From: Coraliomargarita sinensis
GTDB taxonomy: Bacteria > Verrucomicrobiota > Verrucomicrobiia > Opitutales > Coraliomargaritaceae
DNA: 64,000 nucleotides
Assembly: GCF_003185655.1 (NCBI RefSeq)
Contig: NZ_QHJQ01000001.1
Coordinates: 529,500 to 593,499 of the forward strand
Reading direction: 5' to 3'
How positions within the stretch are numbered: the stretch's first letter is position 1; each line of letters starts with the position of its first letter. Position numbers and translations under genes: made by a program. The notes beneath the pieces were generated by a model. That model was not told the DNA's origin and did no database searches. It worked only from the letters and a program-made list of their open reading frames with translations. Positions 9,405-19,228 of this stretch are shown one piece after another.

Positions 9405-11474
9405 TTATCCCACATAGAACCCTTCACTTTTCGCCCGTTCCTCTGCTTTGACTAAAATGGCGGCCTGCTTGTCAGATGGAATTTTACGGGGAATCGAGCA
9501 GGCTGTGTTCAGAATACCCATCTCTTTGGGGCTCAGCTTCCGGTTGGCATGATTCCATTCACGGAGTTGCTCCCAGTGTGCCGCGCCTTTTTCGACGACG
9601 TAGGTCTGGGCGTGAATGGAATCCTGGATGACCTGAGTGCGGGTGCCTTCTTTTTCCCGCTCTTTGCTTTGTTCGTGGCCGATCAAGAAAGCTTTGACCT
9701 CAGGATACAGAGTAATGGAGGTTTCTCTGATCTTGTCCCAGCACAGTTCCTTTTTCGCCCACTCACTGACATTAGAGGTGGTGCCTTCAGGCGGGTTGTT
9801 GAGCATTTCATTCACTGTCTCGGCAATATCCCCAAGTTGATTCTGAATGGCATCCGGGAGTTTTTGTTTCTCCCAGACGGCAAGGAAATCGATGTGAAGC
9901 CCTGTTTCCCTTACCATAGAGGCAAACTTTGCAAGGGTGTAGGTGACAATATTGGCCTTGTATCCCCCATACCAAGGCATGCGGAACACTAGTCGGTCGA
10001 GGTCTTTAAAGAAGATGGCTTTGGCAATCGCCTGCTTGAACCAGATCTCGTTGAATTCACGACCATCATGCTTATCCCAGACCTTCGAGATTCGCCCCAC
10101 CAGCCCTTTCGTTCTGGGCGTGCCTGAGAAGGCCTTTTGTGCACCCAAACTGACTTCATGGGGTGCTTCGTCGAAGGACACGATAAATTTGGCCAGGTCG
10201 GTTTTGGTGAACATCTGCTTGCGAGGATTCTGGGCCAGAAATTTTTTCTTCTCCGCCGGGGTCATGTTCGCCTGCTGGTTGGCGTATTGACCTCTTGCAC
10301 GTTCGTAGAACCAATGAGTTTGCTGCACGGCTCCTTCAGGCGAGGGGGCCCAGAGGCGGCGTGAAAACTCCTCAATGCGAAGGTGGAAGGGGTGGTTCGA
10401 GAAGAAGTCAGCAGCATTCACCCGGTTCTGTGTATTGGAATACTCGGATATCCTCGGAACCACATCCTCAACAAGCTCTGGTTCAATGACCGACAGCTTA
10501 ATCTGGACATAGACTTTACTCAGGTCGGCCTTCTCTTTCTTGTTTGCTGTAAAAATTGAGGCGGTGGTCTGGCCGCCATTGACCACCTGCAAGTTCTTCA
10601 CTTTCAGTAGTCGGGTATTCTCTGGATCGGTTTCGACCGCTTCGGCTGTGGCGGAGAGTCCGTTGTTATAGGAGAAGAACATGCTGGGTTCGTTCACAAT
10701 CGTGTTACGAATGCCCTTGTTGATCTTGCCACGGAATTGGAGGAATGTCCGAACATTCTGCTCAAGAAGGCGTTCTCCATAGTCACGGTAGAGGTCTGAA
10801 AGAATCTGCCCCGGCATGACCAGAAGGTAAGACTTCAGGGAGTCTTCACCCGTGTAAGCAGGAAGACAGGGCACGCCTTCCCCGTTCACTGCCGTAAAGT
10901 CGATTTCGATGTCCTCGCGAGACTTGCCCGAGGTTTCGCTCCGGAAAATCCGTCCAAAGTCCCAGACCTCATAGGACGTATTGATTCCACCGGCTTTATC
11001 TGTTGGCAGTTCAGCGACCCTGGTGCTCAGTTGAGCGTTGGAGACCACGATGAGGTTTATCTTCTCTATTTCCGCTTTTGACTCCTGGATCATCCATGCC
11101 AGCGATGCAACGGGATCGGATTCTTCCAACGAAGCACTGAATTTGGGTTTGAGAGCGGCGTCGAAAAAATTTCGCAATCTCTTGAAGGCATTCCCCAAAT
11201 CGGTGTTCGTCAACGACTCCAGCTTGTTGCCGTCCCGAAAGTCTCGAAGAATAAGCGTCAGGCAGGATAACTCGTCGTCGTAAGACCATGCATCGACAGC
11301 CTGTCCTCTGGAGGTGATTTTGTGCTCGGTCAGATCATAACCGGAGATGATTCCCTCGTCTTCAAGCAGGCTGCACATGTGTTCAAGAAATATTGAGCGC
11401 GTAAAATTCGTTTCCGCGCCGGCACGGGCATGGATATCTTGGGTGAAGTCTGCAAAAAAATCTTCAGCTTTCAT
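9405..11474 (-). CDS. AIPR-family protein of a Mza-type defence module
   Basis: This 689-residue protein has hallmarks of the AIPR family (abortive infection phage resistance). These include the central VNGGQTTASIF motif near residue 300, the preceding FFSYNNGLSATAE segment, and the following YSNTQNRVNAADFFSN region. AIPR proteins occur with methylases, Z1 ATPases and GHKL ATPases; their biochemical role is unclear. The start overlaps the DUF4420 gene by 11 bases, indicating translational coupling. It is the last Mza-type gene before qatA. Confidence 0.88.
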   Translation of the reverse strand: MKAEDFFADFTQDIHARAGAETNFTRSIFLEHMCSLLEDEGIISGYDLTEHKITSRGQAVDAWSYDDELSCLTLILRDFRDGNKLESLTNTDLGNAFKRLRNFFDAALKPKFSASLEESDPVASLAWMIQESKAEIEKINLIVVSNAQLSTRVAELPTDKAGGINTSYEVWDFGRIFRSETSGKSREDIEIDFTAVNGEGVPCLPAYTGEDSLKSYLLVMPGQILSDLYRDYGERLLEQNVRTFLQFRGKINKGIRNTIVNEPSMFFSYNNGLSATAEAVETDPENTRLLKVKNLQVVNGGQTTASIFTANKKEKADLSKVYVQIKLSVIEPELVEDVVPRISEYSNTQNRVNAADFFSNHPFHLRIEEFSRRLWAPSPEGAVQQTHWFYERARGQYANQQANMTPAEKKKFLAQNPRKQMFTKTDLAKFIVSFDEAPHEVSLGAQKAFSGTPRTKGLVGRISKVWDKHDGREFNEIWFKQAIAKAIFFKDLDRLVFRMPWYGGYKANIVTYTLAKFASMVRETGLHIDFLAVWEKQKLPDAIQNQLGDIAETVNEMLNNPPEGTTSNVSEWAKKELCWDKIRETSITLYPEVKAFLIGHEQSKEREKEGTRTQVIQDSIHAQTYVVEKGAAHWEQLREWNHANRKLSPKEMGILNTACSIPRKIPSDKQAAILVKAEERAKSEGFYVG

Positions 11475-12435
11475 TATTTTCCTCCCACCAGTCGGGTGTG
11501 GCTGCGAACGAAGAGCAGCTTTCTAGTCTCAGAGTGAACGAAAGGCGCTCGATACCATCCGGGATCGAAGCCATTTCGATTCTGGGGAAGCCATCAACGA
11601 TTTCATAGCATTTGAGTGCGATCCGCATGAAAAACTGCTCATCATACTCTTCGCGTGTCGTGTAACCTGCCATAAACAGAAGATCTTCGAAGCGCTCGCG
11701 TGTATTTTCCGATTCGGCCTGGAGGTTGGAACGGATTACTGCCACGAGTCCATTCAAAGTAAAAGCTTCGGGATCGCCCGGATCAGCACTGGCAATGGTA
11801 TAAACTGCGAGAAATCCTCTAGGCAATTGCGGGACCAGTTGTTCTGCTGAAGTAACTCTCACTGAGGGCTTGGAGCCTCCCGACTGGCATTTCACCTCTA
11901 CCGCTGTGTCATGCACAGCAAAATCCTGAGGGGCATCCTCCGGGCCTTTCCAGAAGCTGACCGCATCCGACCAGGAAAAAGACTTGGCGACCTTGTCTGT
12001 CAGGAAAAGCAGCTCACCGATGAGCCCTTTAATAGCTTCATTCGAAAGTATGCCCGAGCGCTCGCGCTTGAGGAATTCCTGCCAGCGTGAAAGACGCCGA
12101 AGGAAGATCACGCTGCCGTGCTCATCCTTGTCTATACTGGAAGTGGCCCGCACAAGGTCTTCACAGAGTGAGTGGAAAAGTTCCCAGTTAACCGTGTCGT
12201 TCAGGATGAGAACGAGTTTGGTGTCGGACGCGCTGAAAGCCACTACGACTGATATTCCAGCGAGCTTTGGCAGCGACTTTCGGTCAGGAATCATACCGGG
12301 TGGACTTTCGTAAATAAACAGGTATCTGCCCTGTGTATCACGCCCCCAGTAGAGGCGGAGAGGGTGGGATTCGCCGACAAGTCTGACATTAAAGTCGATG
12401 TCGGGTTTCTCGATTTCGTGCCAGGGGTTCTTCAT
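11464..12435 (-). CDS. DUF4420 family PD-(D/E)XK nuclease
   Basis: This 323-residue protein carries a clear nuclease signature: Asp171 (QDFAV) followed by Glu180-x-Lys182 (AVEVKC), matching the PD-(D/E)XK core. It matches the DUF4420 family, which recurs between Z1 and AIPR genes in methylase-linked defence islands. It is the most likely DNA-cutting component of this module. It overlaps the Z1 gene by 4 bases and the AIPR gene by 11 bases. Confidence 0.85.
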   Translation of the reverse strand: MKNPWHEIEKPDIDFNVRLVGESHPLRLYWGRDTQGRYLFIYESPPGMIPDRKSLPKLAGISVVVAFSASDTKLVLILNDTVNWELFHSLCEDLVRATSSIDKDEHGSVIFLRRLSRWQEFLKRERSGILSNEAIKGLIGELLFLTDKVAKSFSWSDAVSFWKGPEDAPQDFAVHDTAVEVKCQSGGSKPSVRVTSAEQLVPQLPRGFLAVYTIASADPGDPEAFTLNGLVAVIRSNLQAESENTRERFEDLLFMAGYTTREEYDEQFFMRIALKCYEIVDGFPRIEMASIPDGIERLSFTLRLESCSSFAATPDWWEENNES

Positions 12436-15104
12436 AGCGAATTTTCTTCCTCCTCATCAAGAGTGTCTCCGTAGGCGTTCTTCCAGTAGGGAATGTTAAC
12501 GATATACTCCACCAGTTTCTGGGGGCGACGTGAGTCCGCTGATCCGGGAAAGCTCAAACCGTAGCCAACAACAAAATCCTTCTCAATACCTTCGACCCGC
12601 AGGGGGTGAATAATCAGCAGTGGCTTCTTTCCCGGAGCTTCGCGGTATAGGCGCGGATTGATCGTTTTTCCCTTATTGGCGTTCTTGATCGCTTCGATCT
12701 CTTCCGCGGGCAGACCTGCAGTCTCGTCGATGGATTCACCCATTCGCGCCTTCTTTTTGAATGACACGAAAGTCTTTTCTAGTTGAGCCATTTTTTCTGA
12801 ACGATAAGCTCCAGTTCCGGTCAGGCCATTTCCAAAGGGCAGTTTGCCATCATCCGGTTTAGGAGCGAGGGTTCTGAGCAAAACATAGCCATGCGGATAT
12901 TCGCTCTGCAAGGAATTCAACTGCTCGATCAATGGTTTGGGGTAGAAGGTATAGAACGATTCCGGGTGGTTGTTGAAGTTTTCAATGTAGCTGGCTAGTT
13001 GATCCAGATTGACCCCAGACCATAAGTGTCCGATCGGGGTGCGTTCGTATGTGATGTCGCCATCTCCCTGCATCGAGGTGATGAACGAATCTGTGAGTTT
13101 AATGTTTTCCTCTATTATCTCTTCATTCGAGGCGAGGGCGGTTGTTTCAATCAAACGGCCATCCAATGAAATCTTATGAGGGACTTGAATGCCTTTCCTC
13201 ATCTTGTTACGGGCGGTAACTATGAGTGCCGTCGGATGGCTCCTGACTCGAAGGCCGAAGTCCACGGGTGTAAGTTTGAGCTTCTCCATCGCCCGGAAGT
13301 CTTCTCGGAGCTCTTCGGTAGCCTCTGCGATATGGCTATACCAGGATTCGGCCTGACCTGTCATGAAGATGCGGCAGAGGTCGGCGTATCCATCCCGATA
13401 GCCAAACCAGCGCCCCATCTGCATCAAGGTGTCATACATGACGGAATTTCTCAGGAAATAGCTGACAAGCAGTCCCTCGAGGGTAAGACCCCGGGACAGC
13501 CCGAGTCCGCCAACCGCGATTACAGTTCTGCCATCAGGATAGTCAGTCGAGCTGTAGTCCAGGACGTCCTGCGAAGCACTGTTCACACTGATCACTCTGG
13601 CTGGATCAATTGAATCTTTCAGTGCGCCCTGGATGTCCTCCCAGGAAAAACCGGAGTCTTCGAATTCCAACTCCCATGTCTGGTGAAGATGTCGGATTTC
13701 CTCGTTTCTGATTGCTTCTTCTGTTGGTAGTGAGGCGTAGTTGCCGATTGCACTGCGGAGGGCTTTGACTCGTTCGAGTATTAATCCCTTCAGTTCGTCT
13801 TGTACTCGGGTGAAACGGCTGGCGTTTACCATCATGGAGTGGTGCTTCCCGTGTTGGCCCCGGAGGAGACGGACTGCTTTGGCGATAAAAAAGCATTCGA
13901 TCGCTCTATGAAGAGAATCTGGAAGGATCTCAGGCGTGAAATCTATCTTATGCTTTATATGAAGGACATCCTCGTTGTCGTCGATTTCACGAATGCAATC
14001 CAGATCTCCCTCGCTTCTGAAAATTCGATGAGGCCCCACGTAGTTGTCGGGAGGGTCGAGGCTGAGGATGAAATCGCGAGGAAACAGATCTTTGTAAAGA
14101 TCACCATTCTTCATTTCATCTTCGCTGTCGGGGTCGATGAAGATATTTGCGAAGGGTGTCGCAGTGTAGCCGACAAATGAACTTTTATCGAATATCGAGA
14201 GCAGGTCGCGGATCGCCCGGTTGATGGCGGTTGGACTTTTGTCGTCTTTATTGGTGTTGATCGAGGCATGATCAGCTTCGTCATCAATCAGTAGCATCGA
14301 CTTGTCCCGCAGGTTGTGCCGATTATGCTCCAGCAGCCACTTATGCAGATTCTCCAGGGTCGATTTGTTTTTTTTCAGGACAAAAAGCACGGGTTCATTT
14401 ACGGCATCAAGCTTCATGCCAAAGCTGTTTGCAGTCTGCTTTTTAAAGTCCTCGACGCTGGTCGTGAAGTAAATGGGCGTGCGGGATTTATCAAAACGAG
14501 ATGCCCCGACGTGGTCCTTTAGCCGTGTACAATACCCCATAAAGTCGGTGTCCAATCGTTCCTGGGTTTGGTTGCGGAGAGAATTGAGAAGGCCCGCCAG
14601 CACGATAATAACCTGATAACCGGCATCCGCAGCTTTGCAGACTACTCCCGCATAGTTCGCCGTCTTACCTGACTGGACATGACCGACAACGAGACCCCTG
14701 CGTGCCCAGCCCCCCTCTTTTGCGGGATCCTCCAGCCGATCTAAAATTTTATCCGTGATTTCATCAAGACTTCTGACGACCTTCGGTGGAAAGCTTTTCG
14801 TTGTGAGGAGATGCTTGCGATAGCGCTCCCAGTAATACCATTCAATATCGCCCTGACGTTGCTCAAGCCATGGCTTATAGTCTTCAGACTCAAAGAGTGC
14901 GCCGATCTCCATTCGGTAGACAAACTGCGACTTTATGTGACGCAGAACTTCTTCGAGCTCGGCTTCGGTATATTCAATCCCATCGACAATTTGAAGATGC
15001 AAGGCGTTTGCTTTCGTGTATTTGACGATCGCTTCCTCGTCGGGGGAGGCGTGTTTCTGCAGGTCGAGCATGACCCGGTCGATGAGCATGGACGCTTTAT
15101 TCAT
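12432..15104 (-). CDS. Z1-domain ATPase
   Basis: This 890-residue SF2-like ATPase belongs to the Z1 family. Walker A GHVQSGKT is at residues 141-148, the Walker B/DEAD-like LIDDEADHAS near 275, and GYTATPFAN soon after. The middle carries IAVGGLGLSRGLTLEGL and QMGRWFGYR, which correspond to the late helicase motifs. The family is found with MORC/MutL-like ATPases and cytosine methylases. It probably translocates on or remodels DNA for the DUF4420 nuclease. It overlaps both neighbours by 4-8 bases, so the four genes from GHKL to AIPR are one translational unit. Confidence 0.9.
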   Translation of the reverse strand: MNKASMLIDRVMLDLQKHASPDEEAIVKYTKANALHLQIVDGIEYTEAELEEVLRHIKSQFVYRMEIGALFESEDYKPWLEQRQGDIEWYYWERYRKHLLTTKSFPPKVVRSLDEITDKILDRLEDPAKEGGWARRGLVVGHVQSGKTANYAGVVCKAADAGYQVIIVLAGLLNSLRNQTQERLDTDFMGYCTRLKDHVGASRFDKSRTPIYFTTSVEDFKKQTANSFGMKLDAVNEPVLFVLKKNKSTLENLHKWLLEHNRHNLRDKSMLLIDDEADHASINTNKDDKSPTAINRAIRDLLSIFDKSSFVGYTATPFANIFIDPDSEDEMKNGDLYKDLFPRDFILSLDPPDNYVGPHRIFRSEGDLDCIREIDDNEDVLHIKHKIDFTPEILPDSLHRAIECFFIAKAVRLLRGQHGKHHSMMVNASRFTRVQDELKGLILERVKALRSAIGNYASLPTEEAIRNEEIRHLHQTWELEFEDSGFSWEDIQGALKDSIDPARVISVNSASQDVLDYSSTDYPDGRTVIAVGGLGLSRGLTLEGLLVSYFLRNSVMYDTLMQMGRWFGYRDGYADLCRIFMTGQAESWYSHIAEATEELREDFRAMEKLKLTPVDFGLRVRSHPTALIVTARNKMRKGIQVPHKISLDGRLIETTALASNEEIIEENIKLTDSFITSMQGDGDITYERTPIGHLWSGVNLDQLASYIENFNNHPESFYTFYPKPLIEQLNSLQSEYPHGYVLLRTLAPKPDDGKLPFGNGLTGTGAYRSEKMAQLEKTFVSFKKKARMGESIDETAGLPAEEIEAIKNANKGKTINPRLYREAPGKKPLLIIHPLRVEGIEKDFVVGYGLSFPGSADSRRPQKLVEYIVNIPYWKNAYGDTLDEEEENSL

Positions 15105-16629
15105 CTTGGAATTCCTCTGTTACTAATCCTTCTATAATCGACGCGGAGGCTCCGGGAATCTCTGTAGCCAGCAATTTGGCCCTTATTTCTTCGACGGGGA
15201 GTCCGCAGTTTCGAAATGCCTGTATCAGCTCCCGACATAGTTCCACTGCCGCAGATTCCTCCAGTTCGCCGAGTGAAATTTCTAATTCGTCATTGGCCTT
15301 ATCCGTGTAAAAGACATCCGTTGGAAAACTCTGAGCGATAACATTAAATACCCTTTCGATTCGACTTCTCGTATTTGGTGGAAGTGCTTCGAGTGGATCG
15401 TTCAGGAGGGGATGATTCAGGTTTATCGAATAGCTGATTTTTCCCTCGCTGATCTCACGGTTCCAGATAGGAACCACATTGCGATTGATGATCTTGGCGG
15501 CCTTTCTTTTGTAGACCTGCTTCCCTGCGCCGGAGATTCGTTGGATGATGTTCTTCAACTGCTTCCTGACAATCTCGGGAGGAGTAACCTGCGACTTGTC
15601 CACATTGATTGCCCAGATGTGGTCGAGGCTGTTCGGAATGTCGATGCGCACGCGAATCAGCTTGTTCAGTTCTTCCTTCTTCATGAGGCGAAACCATGTT
15701 GCCTTCACGATGAGTCGACGATTGCGGTAAACGTAAAACCCTTGATTCTGTAGATAACCGCCTTCGCCGGCATATCGGTCGTATTCTGCTCGGCTGACCT
15801 TGTTCTGATGGGGAAGAACATAAGGCTGCACTTCGATCGGTTGACCGTTTACAGTAACTTTCTCGACTGGTAATTCCTGACGAGCAGGGATGTTTGGACC
15901 AAATGGATTGAAAGCGGTCAGTTGGGAGTTGTTGAAGTCGATACGCACTGGCTTCTGTCCCGGGGCAGGGGAAATGAACCGGTGGAATACGGTTTCAAGG
16001 TGCTCTCGGGTCTGATTCATCATTTCACTGAATTTTCTCTCGCTGTCGATGCGCTCCGTGCCTGCCAGCATTGCATCCATACTCCGCCAGATAACAGCAG
16101 TGCCAGAGCTTAGGTCTTCGAGGAAGTCAGCGCAAAGTTGTGAAAGCAGCTTGTCGTCCCGTTGTTCTTGGGCACTCAATACTTTCAACATCCAGTCGTC
16201 AGATTCAGCGGCTGCCAGATAATCGAGGTCCCATTCGCATGCAGAGATGGAAGAATCGTATTTAGAGCAGACTGTCAGTCGACGGCATTGAGATATGGAA
16301 GCGGTCTTCAGGCCTAAACCGAACCGGCCAAGGTCGTGCTTCTCCCGCTCAAGGAGCGGCGACTGGGTTCCGAAGCGCATGGCCTCTCTCAGCCTTTCCT
16401 CACTCATGCCGCAGCCATTGTCCATCACGGCGACCCAAGGCTTACCATCAGACCACAGAAAGCGGACGGAAACATTTGAAGCTCCTGCGCTGATGCTGTT
16501 GTCGATAATATCGGCTAGTGCCGTTTCTACGGTATAACCAATGCTTCTCAGTGACTCGACCAGCGCTGCAGGGGAGGGTGATAACGAGATCACCTTTGTT
16601 TTTCCGATGCTGGGGGCGGTAGAGTCCAT
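15097..16629 (-). CDS. GHKL ATPase, MutL/MORC-like
   Basis: This 510-residue protein has a complete N-terminal GHKL (Bergerat) ATP site: N-box ADIIDNSIS (39-47), G1 MDNGCGMS (69-76) and G2 GRFGLGLKTA (101-110). The region after the ATPase has a transducer-like segment (FYVYRNRRLI) and the VDKSQVTPP motif. It fits the MutL/MORC-like subunit of Mza-type systems: an ATP-dependent clamp probably loading Z1 and the nuclease. It starts 8 bases after the cytosine methylase gene and overlaps the Z1 gene by 8 bases. Confidence 0.88.
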   Translation of the reverse strand: MDSTAPSIGKTKVISLSPSPAALVESLRSIGYTVETALADIIDNSISAGASNVSVRFLWSDGKPWVAVMDNGCGMSEERLREAMRFGTQSPLLEREKHDLGRFGLGLKTASISQCRRLTVCSKYDSSISACEWDLDYLAAAESDDWMLKVLSAQEQRDDKLLSQLCADFLEDLSSGTAVIWRSMDAMLAGTERIDSERKFSEMMNQTREHLETVFHRFISPAPGQKPVRIDFNNSQLTAFNPFGPNIPARQELPVEKVTVNGQPIEVQPYVLPHQNKVSRAEYDRYAGEGGYLQNQGFYVYRNRRLIVKATWFRLMKKEELNKLIRVRIDIPNSLDHIWAINVDKSQVTPPEIVRKQLKNIIQRISGAGKQVYKRKAAKIINRNVVPIWNREISEGKISYSINLNHPLLNDPLEALPPNTRSRIERVFNVIAQSFPTDVFYTDKANDELEISLGELEESAAVELCRELIQAFRNCGLPVEEIRAKLLATEIPGASASIIEGLVTEEFQDE

Positions 16630-16637
16630 GATTAAAT

Positions 16638-18212
16638 TTACGTTATGGAATCAATCAGTTTTGAGACGACCCCTGCAATCTTATATGCGAGGAGAGGAGG
16701 CACTGCATTGCCGACCTGATGATACTGCGAGGTTCTGGTCCCCTCAAAAAAATAGTTGTCCGGGAAGGTTTGGAGCCGCGCTGCTTCACGAACAGTCAGG
16801 CTTCGGTACTGCCTTGGGTCATAATGGATAAAGTAATGCCCGTCTTTGGAGATGTGCGATGTTATGGTAGAGGAGGGCCGATTTGCGACCTGGACGCGAA
16901 AGCGGTCGCCAAATTTCTGACCTCTAATTGCTTCTTTGACATTGGCATGGTTGGGTAAGAGTGCCTTAGGAAAGTCTCGGAGCTGCGGAGATGCACCAGT
17001 TTGTTCGGCATAACAGGAGGCGAATGCATATCGCCAGAGATCTTCCTTGATGTGGCTGCGGGTTTCGTGGTTGCAGACCCCATTCAGCTTTGGGTCTCCA
17101 AACCACCAGTCATCCAGAGGCTCCTCAAGGGACTTATAGCGGCTACCACGATCCTCTCTGCGTCGTGCATTTTTGATCGCACGTTCTAGCCGGTGAATAA
17201 CTTCAAAGTCGAAGAAATCACCACTGGCTCCTCTGGAGAGTGATACATCAAGTAATTCCGCAAGGGCATCGTAGGCTCGCATGCCGTTCTGCTTGGTGAC
17301 CCCGGGCGTTAATTTTGGCAGGTCGGAGATGGTTTCCTCAACAGTTCTCTGCCCGCACGGTTTAAGGAGAGGGATTTTTCCACAATCGAGATCATCACGT
17401 ATGCCGAGCAAGATAACCCTGTGTCTTGCTTGCGGTATTCCGTATTGTTCCGAGTGTATGATGAAATCACTGGGCTCCTGTTCGAGTGGATTCCCATCTG
17501 ACGGTACTGTCAGAGAATAGATGCGATACTTGTATCTGCGTCTCTTACCCGGAAAAACTTCGGCGGGATTGCTCAGGTCTTTAAGGATTTTTGGGAAGAT
17601 CCGCTCTCCGTTGTGTTTTGCTGACAGGATGCCACGGACATTCTCCATGACAAACACACTTGGCCAATGTTTTCCTATGATTGCCAAATATTCTCTGTAA
17701 AGCTGATGTCGGGGATCTCCATCAAACGTGGCCAAGCGACGCCGGTTGAACACCTCTTCGGTCTCGTCTGGTTCGCGCTTGATGCCCCCGAGGATCTTGG
17801 AACGCCCCACCAGAGAGTATGCCTGGCAGGGTGGCCCGCCGATTAAAACCCAGTGGTCCGTGCAGCGAAGCTTTCTTTGTATCAGTTTATTCGGGTCCTG
17901 CTTACCTAAGGTGAGAAGTTGTGCCTCCTCTTCTGCGGCTTTTGCTTGAGCAGGAAATGCCCCATAGAGTTCATCTTTCAAAATTTCACCTCTGAGATAC
18001 TGATAATATTCGTCCGGTGCTTTTCCTTCTTCGAATTGCCTGAAAAATGCCCTGAGGGTCAGTGTCTTGTGAGCGCTGGGGTCTTTTTCGATGGAAAGTC
18101 CAATCTTGAAACGCTTGCCCCCCTCCAGGGGATAACGCGAAAATCCTTCCCCCAAGCCTCCTGGGCCAGCAAACAGGTCGATCACCGGAATAGTTGAGGT
18201 CTTCTTTGCCAT
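16638..18212 (-). CDS. dcm: DNA (cytosine-5) methyltransferase
   Basis: This protein (~524 residues from the ATG at 18212) has the C5-methylase motifs in order: I (IDLFAGPGGLGEGF), IV with the catalytic cysteine (GGPPCQAYSLVG), VI (VMENVRGIL), VIII (QARHRVILLG) and X (VGNAVPPLLAYKIA). The specificity region between VIII and X is long. The start at 18212 is preferred because it lies just after the vsr stop and removes a 12-residue overlap extension. It probably marks host DNA so that the downstream GHKL/Z1/DUF4420/AIPR set spares it. The target sequence cannot be read from the protein. Confidence 0.92.
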   Translation of the reverse strand: MAKKTSTIPVIDLFAGPGGLGEGFSRYPLEGGKRFKIGLSIEKDPSAHKTLTLRAFFRQFEEGKAPDEYYQYLRGEILKDELYGAFPAQAKAAEEEAQLLTLGKQDPNKLIQRKLRCTDHWVLIGGPPCQAYSLVGRSKILGGIKREPDETEEVFNRRRLATFDGDPRHQLYREYLAIIGKHWPSVFVMENVRGILSAKHNGERIFPKILKDLSNPAEVFPGKRRRYKYRIYSLTVPSDGNPLEQEPSDFIIHSEQYGIPQARHRVILLGIRDDLDCGKIPLLKPCGQRTVEETISDLPKLTPGVTKQNGMRAYDALAELLDVSLSRGASGDFFDFEVIHRLERAIKNARRREDRGSRYKSLEEPLDDWWFGDPKLNGVCNHETRSHIKEDLWRYAFASCYAEQTGASPQLRDFPKALLPNHANVKEAIRGQKFGDRFRVQVANRPSSTITSHISKDGHYFIHYDPRQYRSLTVREAARLQTFPDNYFFEGTRTSQYHQVGNAVPPLLAYKIAGVVSKLIDSIT

Positions 18213-18216
18213 GGTG

Positions 18217-18678
18217 CTAGAGAGCCCTCCCGCTTTCAACGCATTCATTCGTGTGTTTCTGCGCCATATCTTTAAAGCGCTCTAAAACGTGCTCTGTGTC
18301 TCTTTTCAGTTGACATTCCCAAACTACGAACGGCTGCCAGCCTGCTTCTTTCAGCAGGGTAACGACCTCTCTGTCGCGCTGAACGTTCTTTCTGAATTTC
18401 TCCTTCCAGAATTCGACACGCGATTTTGGCATATAGGCATATTTGCAGTCCTCATGCCTGTGCCAGAAGCAGCCATGTACAAGGACGGCGATTTTGAATC
18501 GTGGCAGAACAAGGTCTGGTTTGCCCGGGAGAGAGCGATTCAGGGGACCATTCACAGTAAATCTGAAACCTGCGCGATGAAGCAGGGAACGTACGGCCTG
18601 CTCGGGGCGTGTGTTTTTTGATCGGATTCGCCTCATATTCCATGAACGGCGAGCTCTTGACAGGGTATCAGTCACCAC
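18217..18678 (-). CDS. vsr: very short patch repair endonuclease (Vsr)
   Basis: The protein has about 153 residues from the GTG at 18678, with a strong GGAGGAGGGAG ribosome site just upstream. Vsr features are SKNTRPEQAVRSLL near the N-terminus, GKPDLVLP with the metal-binding aspartate, VHGCFWHRHEDC, and the tail GWQPFVVWECQL. Vsr nicks beside T:G mismatches made by deamination of 5-methylcytosine and so accompanies C5 methylases. Its place just before the methylase fits that role. It overlaps the XRE gene by about 11 bases. Confidence 0.9.
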   Translation of the reverse strand: MVTDTLSRARRSWNMRRIRSKNTRPEQAVRSLLHRAGFRFTVNGPLNRSLPGKPDLVLPRFKIAVLVHGCFWHRHEDCKYAYMPKSRVEFWKEKFRKNVQRDREVVTLLKEAGWQPFVVWECQLKRDTEHVLERFKDMAQKHTNECVESGRAL

Positions 18679-18907
18679 GCTCTCCCTCCTCCAGGTCGCT
18701 TTCTGCAAGCTTTCCTTCTTTCACCTTCTGCTCGCAAAACCGGTTGAATTGGGCAAGTGCGAGCCGTGACGGAGATGCTTTTCCGTTCTCCCACCTGTTT
18801 ACAGTGGCGAAACTGACGCCTAATTCGCGTGCGATATCCTCCTGGCTCAAGGCGAGTCGTAGTCTCACAGATTTAAGCAGATCAGAAAATGTGTGTTCAG
18901 TAGGCAA
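18668..18907 (-). CDS. XRE-family HTH regulator, likely controller of the defence operon
   Basis: This 79-residue protein is almost entirely one XRE HTH (LALSQEDIARELGVSFATVN followed by RWENGKASPS). I see no ATG, so the start is probably the TTG at 18907. It is the first gene of an 11-gene minus-strand run, the position of a C-protein-type regulator in restriction-modification loci. CTATATA and CTATATG lie close upstream (18917-18938, minus sense) and could be operator half-sites, but this is only a suggestion. Its stop overlaps the vsr start. Confidence 0.8.
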   Translation of the reverse strand: MPTEHTFSDLLKSVRLRLALSQEDIARELGVSFATVNRWENGKASPSRLALAQFNRFCEQKVKEGKLAESDLEEGERGD

Positions 18908-19228
18908 AGTATCATCACATATAGCGGATGTTATATAGTCTGCAAGCGTTAGTTGCCTGAAATATTTGAAGCGCCTCTCTTTAAGGCTGCCCGGGAGTAA
19001 AATATAAGGTGCTTCCAGCGGAGGCTATCATCTACCTTCATCAGCGATGAATGAGGCGTATCAGAAGACACTGCAGATTGTTCAGGGTTTGTCCCACAAC
19101 CATTGCCCCGAACCTCCAGCCTCTTCGCGACTTCAAACCAGCAACAGGCAACTCCTCAGGGTTGTAACAATGGGTGAGACATCCCCCTTGGAAGGCGTAC
19201 TTGCAAAGTTGCCGGTTCTCAGGGGAGT
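18908..19228. other. intergenic gap upstream of the defence operon
   Basis: About 320 bases lie between the XRE regulator and the next doubtful minus-strand ORF. I see no convincing gene. The promoter of the defence operon must lie at its left edge, near the AT-rich TATATA-containing stretch around 18917-18938. The rest shows no repeat or hairpin I can support. Confidence 0.4.
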
